A stretch of DNA of 64,000 nucleotides from Hirundichthys speculiger (Eukaryota > Chordata > Actinopteri > Beloniformes > Exocoetidae). How positions within the stretch are numbered: the first letter of the stretch is position 1; the number at the start of each line of letters is the position of its first letter. Positions 36,970-48,945 of this stretch are shown one piece after another. The translations under genes were made by a program, and so were the position numbers. A model generated the notes under the pieces. That model ran no database searches and had not been told where the DNA came from. It saw only the letters and a program-made list of their open reading frames with translations. Where the stretch lies: assembly GCA_018398805.1 (NCBI GenBank), contig JAGFBZ010000739.1, forward strand, positions 124,001-188,000, in the 5' to 3' direction.

Positions 36970-37464
36970 TATGGCCCCAATCGTACCCCTTACCACTAGC
37001 TGCTACCCGCAAATTGTGGGTATAGGAACCTCTGCCTAACTGCTAATGCAATCTTCTGCTCCCTAAAGCTGCTACCTGTTATGCCGACTCCCTTAACTCA
37101 TATTGTAGGTGTGGCAATGGGCGTGTCTTTTGCTCTTTCCACAAACTTAGGTATGTTGTGTTTAGGGTTGCAGGTGCCAGGTGGTCCGACCACCCGCTAC
37201 CTGCAATCATCTGGATGAAAAGACGCTCCATAGCGGTTTGCGGGTAGCGCAACCTGCTCTTAAAGGCAATGGCTACTGACCCACTGATTGGTTTAACAGG
37301 TGGAACACCCTAACCACTCCTATGGATAATGTAGCGGGTAGCGCAGGTGGGATAGCGGGTTTAGCAAGGTGGAAGATTACGTTCTTTGCGGGGGAACGCC
37401 CCTCTCGCTACCCACTATCCCTTAATAGCAGCTTTAGCAGATCTGGTGGAAGATCGGGCCCTAT
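36970..37464. mobile_element. Harbinger-like MITE copy 1 (body 36973-37461)
   Basis: Ends GGCCCCAATCGTACC and GGAAGATCGGGCCC, with a 3-bp duplication TAT on both sides. The 489-bp interior is rich in GCTACCCGC and GCGGGTAGCG motifs in both orientations. 3-bp duplication and GGGCCC ends suit PIF/Harbinger (inference). Related copies: 42205-43046 and 63247-63585. Confidence 0.75.
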
Positions 37465-38270
37465 GTGTCACAAGAGTGACCATACACTACAATAATATCT
37501 GCTATATATAATATACCACCCTCTGTTATGTTATATTAAAGATGTTCCTATTTTTTAGGAACAAAGTTGTTGAGATGGTAAATATCGACAGACGTTAAAC
37601 ATTCCACATAGAAAGATGTCTTGATTTTGCTCCGATTTGAAATCTAAATGGCAAAAATTGGTTCCTTGGTTGTGGTTATTTAAAATTAAAGATCTCCTTC
37701 CACAACAAACTGTTACATTTTTTTTTTAATTACCATAGATCAGTTCAAGTTGCACTTGCATGCTCAACTTCAAAATGCTCTTCTACCCCTCTAATCTGCA
37801 TCAGACTGTGATAGAAAACAGCTGGAAACACGAGCGGATCGTAAAAGTCGTACCAGCTTACGTCACGTTGAACATAAGCTATGCAGTAGCTCGTAACCCC
37901 GCCCCCAGACAAACATTGCGGGCTGCTGGCTGTCTGCAGGCAGGGAGCAGAGCTTAAATTTGGTAGTTCGCTAACGAGCTAACAAAGAGAAGCTAACAAT
38001 TCAAAAACATTACAGAGAAAGTTTGTGGCCGTGCTGTTTGCAACAGTAACAGAACTACATTGCATGTGTTGCCTCAGAAAAAGGAGGAAGAAATGGTTGG
38101 AATTTATTTTCTGAACAGTGAAGTATAACACAACTTTACTTGTGTGTTCTGATGACTTAAAACCTGGATCTGTGCCATCACAATGACCCACCATCAGCTC
38201 ACAGGCTGTAAGTAAAAAACATTTTTTTTCCAACTACAGTTGTTGTTTCAGCAGCCTGTTATTCTAGTCG

Positions 38271-38682
38271 TTAATTGTCATGGCGGTCCTCCTGCCTCTT
38301 TTGCGCCTCCCACTGTTCTCCTCTCCTTCCTACAGTTTTTGCTTGCCCTGCTCTCCCTGTCCTCCACAGCTGCAACCCATCTCCAATCTTCTACACCCTT
38401 CATAAGCCGGACTCATCCAGCCACTCGGCACCAGTCCCGATACAGCTCCTCATGTGGTATGAAGTCCACTCCAGGTCTCGAACCGTGCCAACCTTTTTGA
38501 GATGGTACTAACGCTACTCTCTTCTCCAGCATTACTTCATCCTTCCTGCCTGTCCCGGATCTTGGCCGTGGAACCTTCCCCGGTTGATGTCAACTGTCCC
38601 TGAAACCTTCTCCCTGAATAAACCTTTTTCTGTCTGAAGTCGGACTTTAAGAGTCTTTATCTTCCAGAACCATGACATTAAT
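38271..38682 (+). mobile_element. Solo LTR (body 38276-38677)
   Basis: 402 bp beginning TGTCATGG and ending CCATGACA (canonical TG..CA with short inverted ends), with an exact 5-bp target duplication TTAAT on both sides. An AATAAA signal lies at about 38618 in CCCTGAATAAACC. No internal retroelement sequence adjoins, so this is a solo LTR left by recombination. The family (Gypsy-like or other) cannot be assigned. Confidence 0.85.
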
Positions 38683-40397
38683 AGGCTATAGCATGATGAC
38701 ACTGGGACAAGCTATAGGTATGGTAACGTTGTCCAGAACCACTCGGTAACTTCTACCCAGAGAGTAACGTTAGCTTGCGAAATCTATAATCTTCCAACCT
38801 AAAATTTGATAACTTGGTGTTTACAGAGTTTTTTGGCTAGGATCAAAAAAAATATGTTCCTTTGAAGACATTTTTCAGGTGTTTTGCTATTTGTTGCTTG
38901 TTATCTCTATTTAAGTTGATGGAAACCTACTGAAGGAGAACCCACTAGCACCCACAGTGCTGTTAGCCAATTAGAGGCGAAGTACATTTGCATATCATTA
39001 ATATCCATAAGTATCCTCTCGTACAATTCCCGCTGTTGTTTTCACCGAACCAAAACAGCTTAAAACAAGACAACTGTAGCGTATTTTTCGTTGAAACCAA
39101 CTCTCAGGGAATTATTTCAGACTAGAGACCGCCGCAAAATTAATGGAAATACCATGGAATGAGACCTTTTTATCTTTATCCAATTTATCTTTTTTCATGT
39201 AACCGCTTTTTGTAATTTAATTATTTTCTGATTTACCACCTATAATTAAAATTGTTTTAAAAATAAAATCAAGTAAATATTGGCTTCATGATTGAAAGAA
39301 AACAATATTAATGAGTAAGAGGTGGGCAGTTGAGATTTAGCCATGTGCATGACAACTAAAGGCCAGTTAAATAGAGCTCCAGGCAGTGTTTAGTATTTGA
39401 ATAGTATTTTAGGAAGTTGAAAATAGTTTCTAATCATCTTTAGTAATCATCATCATTATCATCATCATCAGTGCGACTCTTAATTTCTTTAACACTCAGT
39501 GGACTGTGTAATAATGAACTAAATACCAGCTTTCTGCTGCAGCTGTGTCTCTTTGGAAACAGATTCACCAGTCAGTGCATCCGTATGCTAACAGGTAGTT
39601 AGAACAGTCAATGTTCTTCAACCTTATGCACAAAAGATCATTATTTTTATTTTTTGCCCCAGGCAGAATGAAAAAAAAAGAAGATTAAAAGAGATTATCA
39701 TATTGGTGTTTGATTTTACTGACTTGAACTTTAAAAAGCATTTAATTGGCATGCCCTCTTAAATGTTACATGTAGCTACTATTAACTGCAGAATTGTAAA
39801 TGATGGTAATTATTTAGGTTCATCAGAACTGAAACGGGCACGTTGAGTAACGTTGTTAGTTTTTTGTGTATGTTCACATGTATACTTCTTTTTTTTTGGC
39901 ATCGTGTCAATGTTGAGTCTGCTGTGTTCAAACAAAAAATGCCTTTGTTCAAAAATGTGGCAAAAAATAAAATCTTAGATGAGTAAATTGCTTATGATAT
40001 AAACTGATGGATAATAACCTGCATTTAATTAATTTCCAGCAGCAACAATTTACACCAATTAACCTTGAAATGCTTATTTTGTCTTAAAAGCATGACAGCT
40101 TGTCTTTTTTCCTTTCTCTCTCTTTTAGTTTTTTTTTTTTTTTTGTGCATATAGACACAGAAGGAACAGGCTTAGAAGGTCAGATTGTAGCAGCGTTCTC
40201 TGAAATCCTCACAAAAGGACTGTCAACTGAGAGTGAGTTTCATCCCAGCTACTAACTTATCATTTCAGACAGTACAGGCTTCTTGGTTAACGATCGGGAA
40301 ATCATGGCTTTTGTTGACGGTGTCAAGCATCACATTTAAACATCCTTTTAAATTCACTTTATCTGTACTGTGTCAATTCACAACAAAAGTCAATATA

Positions 40398-41632
40398 CAC
40401 TATATTGCCAAAAGCATTTGTTCATCCTTCCAAATGAACAGAACCAGGTGTTCCAGTCACTTCCATGGCCACAGGTGTATAAAATTAAGTACCTAGACAT
40501 ACAGACTGTTTCTAGAAACATCAGTGAAAGAATGAGTCTCTCTCAGGAGCTCAGTGAATTCCAGCGTGGAACTGTGATAGGATGACACCTGTGAAACAAA
40601 TCCAGTGGTGAAATTTTCTCCTAAATATTCCACAGTCAACTGTCATCTGTATTATCAGGAAATGGAAGTATTTGGGAACGACAGCAACTCAGTCATGAAG
40701 TGGTAGGACAGGTAAACTGAGGGGGCGGGGTCAGAGGATGCTGAAGAACATAGTGGGAAGAGGTCACCAACTTTCTGCAGAGTCGATCACTACAGACCTC
40801 CAAACTTCATGTGTCCTTCAGATCAGCTCAACAACAGTGCAGAGAGCTTCATGAATGGGTTTCCATGCTGGAGCAGCTGCATCCAAGCCAGCCAGACATC
40901 ACCAAGAACAATGGAAAGAGTTGGATGCAGTGGAGTAAAGCAGCCACCACTGGACTCTAGAGCAGTGGAGGAACCTTCTCTGGAGGGAAGAATCATACTT
41001 CTCCATCTGGTAATCTGATGGAAGAGTCTGGGTTTGGTGGTTGCCAGGAGAACGGTACTGGTCTGACTGCATTGATCCAAGTGTAAAGTTTGGTGGAGGG
41101 GGGGTTATGGTGTGGGGTTGTTTTTCAGGAACTGGGCTTGACCCCTTAGTTCCAGTGAAAGGAACTCTGAATGCTTCAGCAGACCAAGACATTCTGGAGA
41201 ATTCCATGTTCCCAACTTTGTGGGACCAGTTTGGAGCTGGTCCCTTCCTCTTCCAACATGACTGAGCACCAGTGCACAAAGCAAGGTCCATGAAGACATG
41301 GATGGAGGAGTCTGGTGTGAATGAACCTGACTGGCCTGCACAGAGTCCTGACCTCAACCTGATAGAAGACCTTTGGGATGAATTAGAGCAGAGACTGAGA
41401 ACCAGACCTTCTGGTCCAACATCAGTGTTTGACCTCACAAATGTTCTTCTGGAAGAACGGACCAAAATCCCCATAAACACACTCCTAAACCTTGTGGACA
41501 GCCTTCCCAGAAGAGTTGAAGCTGTTCTAGCTGCAAAGGGTGGGGCCACCTCATATTGATTAGAATGGGATGAGCTAAAGCTCATATGTGAGTCAAGGCA
41601 GGTGAGAGAATACCTTTGGCAATATAGTGTTA
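40398..41632 (+). mobile_element. Tc1/mariner element, full-length but inactive
   Basis: Inverted termini CACTATATTGCCAAAAG (40400) and CTTTGGCAATATAGTG (ending 41629), flanked by TATA/TTATA. The right arm includes GTGAGTCAAGGCAGGTGAGA. About 1.23 kb, the usual size for a single-gene Tc1-like element. Confidence 0.88.
40532..41559 (+). pseudogene. Tc1-like transposase pseudogene
   Basis: The N-terminal MSLSQELSEFQRGTVIG is followed at once by a stop. Later frames give [28 protein letters not shown], then a stop exactly at the Asn position of the second catalytic block (QHD*APVHKA), then WPAQSPDLNLIEDLWDELEQ, which retains the third acidic residue. Several frame changes occur in the first half. 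Not functional. Confidence 0.87.
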
Positions 41633-42204
41633 TACAAAGAAAGTGAGCAGGTTCAAGTCAAGTTATGTCCAATTGTAATCCAAGAATATGACAGTCAAAC
41701 CCGATTTGTTATGAACGATTCATTCCAATTCAGCCCTATTCATTCATTTAATTCATGCAAAACACCCTGGCTGAGGAACCCGACAGATTCCATCAGATAT
41801 TCACTTCGATGCAGTCGTCCCTCCTGAGCACAAGGTGACAGTGGAGAAGAAAAACTCCCCATTAACAGGGGGACACCTGACAGCGAGACATCTGCTCAGT
41901 CCCACGGTCAGACCACACGTCCCCACCCTCTGAAAATCATGCTGGGAGGGCTGAAAAAAGACATGGGGATGGTGTCAATCAGCATGAAGACAAATCTCTC
42001 TTCTTTTGGAACTATTCACATATTTCTGGCTGGAAATTCACAATTCTCCAAACAGCAATCTGTACATGCAAACTGACTGAACTCTAATGCTTTTTAAAAA
42101 ATTAGAAATGAACGCAAAGATCATTTCGTATTATCTTTGGTTGCAGAGATAATTTAGCATCCACGTAGTCACTTTCACCATATATAACAAACATGTAGAC
42201 ATGG

Positions 42205-43046
42205 ACCCCGAATCGTACACTTCCCGCTAGCCGCTACCCACGAACCGCTACCTGCAAATTGTGGGTTTAGGAACCTCCGCTAACCGCTAATGCAATCTTC
42301 CGCTCCCTAAAGCCGCTACCCGTTATGCCGACTCCCTTACTCACATTGTAGGTGTGGCAATGGGCGCGTCTTTTGCCCTTTCCACAAACTCGGTATCTTG
42401 CAATCGACGGTTGCGGGTAGCGGGTGGTCTGACTACCCGCAACCCGCATGTCGGCGCGTACAAGAGTGCGTCCAAATGGCATTAATGTGCGTCCACTTGG
42501 TCACATGTGGATGTGAACAAACGGCTCTACTTCTGGAATTAAATCTTGTATTAAAAAGCGTGATTTGGCCTCAGTTGAACCCCTGAGAAAATAGCAGAGA
42601 TCGTCTTAAATGGCTCGCTCGCCAGTTAAACCATAGACGACCAGAGCATGTTAACTGGGAGTGCACCAACTATTTGGGACTTTAAAGTAGCCGATAGGAA
42701 TTGTCAGTGTAAAAATATTTTTATGTATATATCAGTGCAGAGGAGGAGAAGGAAGGAAGAGGAGGAAGCTCTACAGCAGAGTCCCAGACGAGCTGCGCAT
42801 GAGAGCTGCTTTGATCTGGATGAAAAGACGCTCCATAGCGGTTAGCGGGTAGCGCAACCTGCTCTTAAAGGCAATGGCTACTGACGCACTGATTGGTTTA
42901 ACAGGTGGAACGTCCTAACCACTCCTATGCATAATGTAGCGGGTTTAGCAAGGTGGAAGATTGCGTTCTTTGCGGGGGAATGCCCTTCCCGCTACCCTCT
43001 ATCCTAAATAGCGGCTTTAGGAGATCTGGCGGAAGATCAGGCCCGT
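42205..43046. mobile_element. Harbinger-like MITE copy 2, longer
   Basis: Begins ACCCCGAATCGTACACTTCC and ends GGCGGAAGATCAGGCCC. It shares GGAACCTCCGCTAACCGCTA, GTGGCAATGGGCG and TAGCGGGTTTAGCAAGGTGG with copies 1 and 3. About 350 extra internal bases (42440-42830) are unique here. TGG may be the 3-bp duplication. Confidence 0.7.
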
Positions 43047-43793
43047 GGAGTCCATGTCGTCTTCTTCCCATCCATTTGATATTTATGTTCATTCTTTGTC
43101 CAGTATTAATTTAATTTGGTTTACCAGATTCAATTGCTGTGCATCATTTACGTTATGTTTTCTTCAATCTCTACCTCCTTGTCCTTTCATCTCATCTATT
43201 ATCTTTTTTTTCCCTATTGTTGCTGCATGTCCCATTTGCAATCCAATAATCTCCTTTTTAAATTTGCTTTCCCAACCTAACGCATTCACAGTTGCAAAGT
43301 CATCAGCATGGGCCGGATAAAGCACAGCAAGCTAAAGTGAAATGACAAGTATTGCCAAAGTTATGCTTCTGCAGCCTGTATTCTCCACAAACACCTCAGC
43401 ATATAATTGAAACACTACTCATACCATAATTACGAGAGACAACTCCTTACATTGAATAGAGTCATTCTAACAGCCAGTGGGCTCATGGGGGGAAAAAAGA
43501 GAAAACACAGGAGATGAGGCATGATAGAAATGTTATGGCCCATGAAGAAGAAGAAGGGAGGTGATGACATTTTTGACTAATATGCCTCTTTCTCTCGCTA
43601 TGGCTCAACTACACACAAGAAATCATGGAGCAGGGGGGTTTTCACAAAGGTAGGGGTGATTTCACAGCATTGCAAGCCTTTTGAACTTTTCAATGACACA
43701 TGATTTGGTTCATTTTACACCCATTCGCCGCTCTGATGCAAGAACTGGCATCGGCTCCGTAAAAAAACACCTCCAATTTAATGTCATTCTATC

Positions 43794-45140
43794 AATTCAA
43801 TTCTATTCTATTCGTATAGCGTCTGTTACAATGTCAATTGTCTCTAGGCGCTTTTCAGAGACCCAGAGCATGACCCCCGAGCAAATATAATTAACTAAAA
43901 TTATAATATTAAATCCAAATCAAGGATAATGGCAAGTAAAAAAAAACTCCCACAGATGGGAGAAAAAAACCTTTAAGCCAAACAGTGGCAAGAAAAAAAA
44001 CTCCACTTTAAGAGGAAGAAAACTTGAGCAGGACCTGGATCATATGGAGGGACCTTCCTGCTGAAGGCCAGCTGGGTAAAGACAGAAAAAGAGAGGAGAG
44101 ACAGGACTGAGAGAGGAGAGGACACAAATGACTGAATGAAATGGCTATATACAGTCATGGAAAAAATTATTAGACCACCATTTTTTCTTCACTTTCTTGT
44201 TCATTTTAATACCTGGTACCACTAAACGTCATCATGTGACTAAAACAGACAGAAAAGAAAACACTGAATGCATAAAAGCAGTGTTTTTGGCAGTACAACG
44301 CCATAGCTATTGATGTAAAAACTTAAGTGATTTAGGTTATAATCAGAAAACCATGGAAAATGGTAGATATCACTCTTAAATAAAATCTTATGAGCAATCT
44401 TTGTGGTTATCGTTATGTTGTCCAAACAAATGTACCTTTAGTTGTACCAGGCATTAAAATGAACAAGAAACTGAAGAAAACAAGGGTGGTCTAATAATTT
44501 TTTTCCATGACTGTAAACAGATACGGGTAACAGCACTGAGGTGAGATGGTCAGAGGACTAGATCATGGGTCACCACGCCAGCCGGCACTCTGAACACATC
44601 TACACACACAGGTGGAGGTAAACGCTGGGATGGACAGAGGATGGAACTGCAAGTCAGCATGAAACTCAGGAAACTCTGGCCTGCAAACATACAGAAAGAA
44701 AAGAGAAAAAAGGGGGCAAAACAGCACAACAAACTACAGGAAAGAAAATGGAGCACAGTTACAGTAACAAGGTGCTCCTAATTAACTATGGAATGAGCTG
44801 GAGGAGGAAAATGGGAGGAGGAAAGAGAGAAGAGCGGTGGAGACACCACTCAGCAGATCATGTTGGCGTCCCCCTGCAGTGTAGGCCTATAGCAGCATAG
44901 CTATGACAAAACTGTGATTAAGACTCTAGTCTTAGCACCTACAACTATAGCTATAACTATTAGCCCCTACACACTATTGTTTAGACTAACTGTAGGCTTT
45001 ACTGAACAGAAATGTTTTCAATGTAGTTTTAAAGGTGGATGTGGTGTCGGTCTGAACATGACGAGCAGCTGTTTCAGATGTTGAGAACGGGTGAAGCCAG
45101 ATGTCGGCTCTTAGTGGAGAGTTAAAAAACTACAAAACCC
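43794..45140 (-). mobile_element. LINE 3' region, split by a mariner MITE
   Basis: The minus-strand tail (ATTGAATTGATA-like at 43794-43812) and body match 1072-1560 almost base for base where they overlap. The distal part reads FNIESTFKTTLKTFLFSKAY-like (about 45060-44985), the LINE C-terminal FKxxLKTxLF signature, then a long 3' UTR. Interrupted by the 362-bp element at 44152. Confidence 0.75.
44150..44515. mobile_element. Mariner-type MITE in the LINE (body 44152-44513)
   Basis: Perfect inverted ends CAGTCATGGAAAAAATTATT and the complement ending CCATGACTG, flanked by TA on each side. Internal inverted symmetry continues (TTCATTTTAATACCTGGTAC / TGTACCAGGCATTAAAATGA). 362 bp, non-coding. 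The flanking LINE sequence (ATGGCTATA … AACAGATAC) matches the uninterrupted copy at 1315-1330. Confidence 0.92.
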
Positions 45141-46584
45141 TCTGTGAGCTTTGCAACCTTCGCCAGGAAGAGAAGAAGAATGATTAGAGATTTTAAAAGC
45201 CATTAAAGTGCCTGACATATAGGTGTATTTTTCTGCTATTAAACTGGAAATAACACCGTTAAGTGCCTCTGTGGCCGTTTGTCTCTGCTTTTGATTTCAG
45301 TGAATCCATTAATCCGTCCCTGCTATTACTGCTTTTTTTTACCAGACCTTGAAAGGAAGAAAAATGCTTCTTTCACTCAGAGAATTTGTTGTCAGAATTG
45401 TTTCTTTTTGGGGTTTTTTTTTTTTAGAATATCAAGTTGTTATTCTCTAATGTGCCCAGAAGGAAAAGGACAAGTTGTTATTGTAAAAGAAAATAATAGT
45501 TCTATGTACTCTAAAATATGGTTTTTAGTCATTTTTATTTTTTGAATTTAAATTTGAAGCCTCCGCAGGCCGTTCAGTTCAGTCACTGACCAGCAGGGGG
45601 AGATAAAGCCGCGGTTCCTCTTTTATCCTCCCCCCCCCCTTCCTTTTGTACTTCATCTCCTCCAGCTCTCTTCCCCATCCCTGACTCCCTCACCCCTGAA
45701 GAGAAAGGCCAACTGAGCTCTGGAGAATATTTATGAGCAGGGGAGAGAGACTGGGTTTGAGACCATTGGGCAAAGGAAGGAGGGAGAGGGGGGAAAGGAG
45801 GGGGGGGGGGGGAAATGTGACATAGATGCTGAGATAAAAGCAGAGCCAGCTGTAAGATCTGAATGTTTTCTGTTTAACCTTCTGTTAACCTGGTGCCTAA
45901 TTAACACCCGTTTCTTATTACTGCCTGATCTGTGAGCGTCGGGAGGATTTTCTATTCTGAGGAGGAGCGAAATCTGCTGGAGCTCGGCGGGAAGCCGTCC
46001 AGATTGGGTCCGTCTTAACAGCTTCTCGCTTCCATTTGAGAACGGCTTCGGGTTTGGACGCTAAGATGAATTCCGCTGAAGGTTCAAGAGGCAATAACAA
46101 CACTTTAATTGTCTCATAAAATGAGGAAACCTGTCTGCAACAAGCAGAAAAGGGTAGACTGATCATTAAAAAAAAAAAAAAAGAACTTTAACTTGTTTTT
46201 ATTTTCCAAAATGCACGAGTCTGTTTTGGACCTCTGCACAGCAAGCTGCAGTTCTCAGCATCCACGTCTGCTCGGTGATGGATCGCAAATTGCGAGACAT
46301 TTAAAGCCTTAAAAAAATATGTTGTTTTCAAAGCTGCGGAAAGCAAATGTCCCACTTTAACGGTGATGATATTTTACCTTTTTCCACTTTAGTTCCTGTT
46401 AGATTCTTTGCTGTTATTAGCCTGCGTTTTACTCTTATTCTTTCAGAAACTGAAAAGGCCAACACAGCCCAACAGTGGAAAGGACAGCTATTGTTAAAGT
46501 TTGATTTCCAGATATTTACGAATAGATCTGTCGGCTACAGGATGCTAGGGATTAGTGAACTTTTAAATTCACGTTAATCTAATG
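45141..46584. other. Non-repetitive stretch upstream in the long intron
   Basis: No transposon signature or coding exon recognised. 45560-46170 is more GC-balanced, with GAATATTTATGAGCAGG and CCTAATTAACACCCG blocks that look like possible homeodomain-type sites, and a poly-G tract near 45795-45812. Confidence 0.35.
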
Positions 46585-47190
46585 CAGTCCTTCTCAAATA
46601 GTGGGGCGGGACCCCTTGGGGGGGGCGGTGTGTGATGCCTGGGGGGGCGCGTGTGACCCCAGGGAAGATGTTTATTTTTTTTTTTTTTTTTGCCGTACTG
46701 TAATAAAGTGTAATTGCACACATACTCCAGTAGGGGGCAGTGGCGCTCTCATTGTCCCAGTGGGTTTTAGGGAGTATTAGCTATATTGTGTCGCGGGTTT
46801 TTTTGCACGGACGTGTGTGCATGCAGCACAGAGCAGGAGATATGAAGTGACACCACGGAAAATATATTTAACAGGGATGAAAACAAAGACGGAGGGAGAC
46901 GGAGATAATGAGACAAACGAAAGTCACCAGACAGTTAAGACGAGGAAACGTGACGATGCTGATGTAGCGCTTGGCTTTACGTTGACTACGCACTTTAAAT
47001 CTTTACAGACTAAAAAACTATTTGCATTAAGTTAATCTTTGTTATAAGTTATGCAGAGATGTACTTACAATAATTTTATAGACAAATTATACTATTTATA
47101 GTCACGGTGGGGAGGAGGGGGGGGGCGCGATATGTTTTCTTCTTCCTAGGGGGGCGCAGCAGAAAACAATTGAGAAGCACTGATCTAATG
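46577..47190. mobile_element. hAT element with transposase N-terminal scrap (body 46585-47182)
   Basis: Ends CAGTCCTTCTCAAATAGTGG and CAATTGAGAAGCACTG (ZBED/SPIN-like hAT ends), with an exact duplication ATCTAATG (46577-46584, 47183-47190). An open frame at 46817-47035 contains KRDDADVALGFTLT, resembling the KRKYDxxYLxxGFT start of hAT/ZBED transposases. The rest of the gene is deleted. 598 bp. Confidence 0.88.
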
Positions 47191-48361
47191 TTTGCTAATA
47201 TGATTTGTGAATAAGCAGGAGGAATAGAAGACGATGGAAGTGGCTGAGAAAGAGAAAGAAGACACCGACGGAGAGATGCTGAGGGAGGAAATGATGGATG
47301 TCGGAAAGCAAACAGCACTACATTCTCTATCTTTGCCTCGCATTGTCACCCTGTCAGCTGCTAAATGCCAGTGTCAGTCAACCCTCTGTTCAGCTGGCGA
47401 CAGCTCCTGCACTGCACGGTGGCAGACACTCCGACACCACCGATCACAGCGTATCCAAACACCTCACACACGCAACCGCCGATACAGACGCTCCGGGATG
47501 AACGCCCAGTTGTGCTGTTTTCAGGGTTCAAGCCTTCAGTGGAGGAATTTCCCAGCCACCTGCAGAAACCTTTCGCACCTTGAAGTTAAAATGGGAACAT
47601 GCAAAAACAAATTCACTTACAGTGGCAACTTTGAGATGTTGCCCTTTCACTTCAGACTACAGTGCGTGTAGGTCACACGAACCACCACCCTAAAAGGACT
47701 CCAGACATCCAAGTTTCACTGTGGAGCTCCAGTCCTGAAAAATTACGAATGCAGCAACACATTCTCACCCACTCCTGCCCAAACACAGCGAGACCATTGA
47801 AGCCCCCGCTGGTTAAATTTACTGCTTACGGAGCTGCAGCTGCGTTTGTCACGAGTCTATTCTGGAAAATCCATCAAGATTATTTTAAGGTCTGAAGGCA
47901 TCCGTGGAAACAACAAAAGAGCTGACATTTTACTTCCTCAAAACTTGTCCAAGAATCAACACCGTCTGTCCAGTCGACATGATAGCTTGCACCTTGATAT
48001 GCTTATTTCTTCTTTTTAGAAAAAGAATGACATCATCCATTCCAGAAAGCTCTCCAACAACACCCTGCTGCTTCACACAACACATTTCCGGAGTCTTTCC
48101 ACTGTCACACATCAACAGACATCTGAAATGTCCCACCGCTTTGCTCAAACCCTCCTGTGGTATCTCCACTTTGACTTTCCACTCAGATGCCATAAGTCTG
48201 CAGCTTCTGCTGCAAGCAAAAAGAGGTGGCACCAAAAAAAAAAGAACAAATCTGCATCTTTTAACGAGTAAAGAAAGTCACATAAATCAAAGCAATTTTA
48301 CTATAAAAAGATTCAGACTGCACAAACTTCCTCTGCAGCCTCACGAGCAACGCCATCTCAC
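47191..48361. other. Intronic sequence just downstream of the first coding exon
   Basis: No transposon ends or exons recognised. Open frames at 47234-47671 and 47904-48386 lack family similarity and low-complexity bias explains them. Confidence 0.4.
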
Positions 48362-48624
48362 CTGTATATCTTGTACTTGGTGGTGAATCCCTGCTGGTGG
48401 CGCTCCGTGAAATCCGCAAACTCCTGCGAGTTGTGAAAGGGACCCTTCTCCGACAGGAGCCAGCCCAGCGGCCCGGCGGAGCCGCTGAAGCCCGGCCCGG
48501 TGGAGTCCGCCGCGCTGGCCCCCGCCGCCGCCGCCGCCCAGCAGCTGTGGAGCAGGCTCACAGTCAACCACTGCCATGGAGACATGAGGGCCGCCGGTCT
48601 AATGGAGGTGCACGGGCCACTCAT
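48362..48624 (-). CDS. brinp3: BRINP-family protein (brinp3-like), first coding exon
   Basis: This exon encodes residues 1-87 plus two bases of codon 88. BRINPs are secreted or ER-resident neural MACPF-domain proteins implicated in cell-cycle restraint and neuronal development. Seen here: a short N-region, then a hydrophobic stretch (about residues 13-39, [15 protein letters not shown] followed by alanines) that fits a signal peptide cleaved near A38/A39. Then comes the family block [17 protein letters not shown] and a [10 protein letters not shown] end. The exon ends ATACAG before GTGAG (intron base 48361), a consensus donor. The split codon AG|A restores the R of the family motif YKIYREF at the next exon. 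The start at 48624 is chosen because its spacing to the internal Met14 (MSPWQW) resembles that of mammalian BRINP3 as I remember it; Met14 is a possible alternative start. BRINP3 is favoured over BRINP2 by residues in all three exons. A teleost duplicate (3a or 3b) cannot be distinguished. Confidence 0.92.
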
Positions 48625-48681
48625 GCTGCTTCCCCCGGCCCCGGTGACTCCTCATTCTCACCGCGCTCCCGATGAGTCTGG
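48625..48681 (-). other. Predicted 5' UTR part of the first coding exon, with upstream splice acceptor
   Basis: On the minus strand the sequence just upstream of the start codon is preceded by a long CT-rich tract (CTCCTCC repeats, about 48686-48715) ending TTCCAG at 48682. This is a textbook polypyrimidine tract plus acceptor. It implies that the start codon lies in the second exon, as in BRINP3 genes of mammals, and that 57 bases of UTR precede it. Confidence 0.6.
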
Positions 48682-48945
48682 CTGGAAGGAGGGAGGAGGA
48701 GGAGGAGGAGGAGGGGGGAAGAGTCAGAGGGACAAAAAGAGCAATAAATATGACATTTTTTTTGTAAGTGCTGAAGGGGACATGAGTGGGGGGGCTTCCT
48801 GCGTCCTGTATAGGTGGATCACTATAATAAAACCCTAAACAGTTCGCTTCCTGATCTCAAATTTTTTGTTGTAAAACCCAAACGTGGCATGACATATTAA
48901 TTCAATAACACTCTTTGTTGCACTTTTGAAGGCGCGGGGCTTTAC
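48682..48945 (-). other. Candidate short 5' UTR intron of the BRINP gene
   Basis: A minus-strand donor AATAAG|GTAAAG at 48946/48945 pairs with the strong acceptor at 48682, giving a 264-base intron. The donor is the best consensus seen in the CpG-rich stretch, but others farther upstream cannot be excluded. The non-coding first exon would run from 48946 upward. Confidence 0.4.

Larger units (their letters stand above)
15469..48361 (-). other. Long BRINP intron (about 32.9 kb)
   Basis: It is bounded by the donor GTGAG at 48361 and the acceptor TTGCAG ending at 15469, phase 2. No host exon was recognised inside. Identified content is transposons (separate entries). Stretches such as 15480-16905, 18193-19200, 22259-23611, 25583-27011, 32991-34798, 35606-36969 and 38683-40397 carry only short frames without family similarity. 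Confidence 0.85.

Noticed and set aside
47904..48386. 160-codon plus-strand open frame overlapping the BRINP first exon antisense
   Set aside because: No domain, serine/threonine-rich drift, and it is antisense to a well-supported exon.
48397..48838. Antisense frames across the first BRINP exon (alanine- and glycine-rich)
   Set aside because: Shadows of the GC-rich signal peptide exon on the opposite strand.
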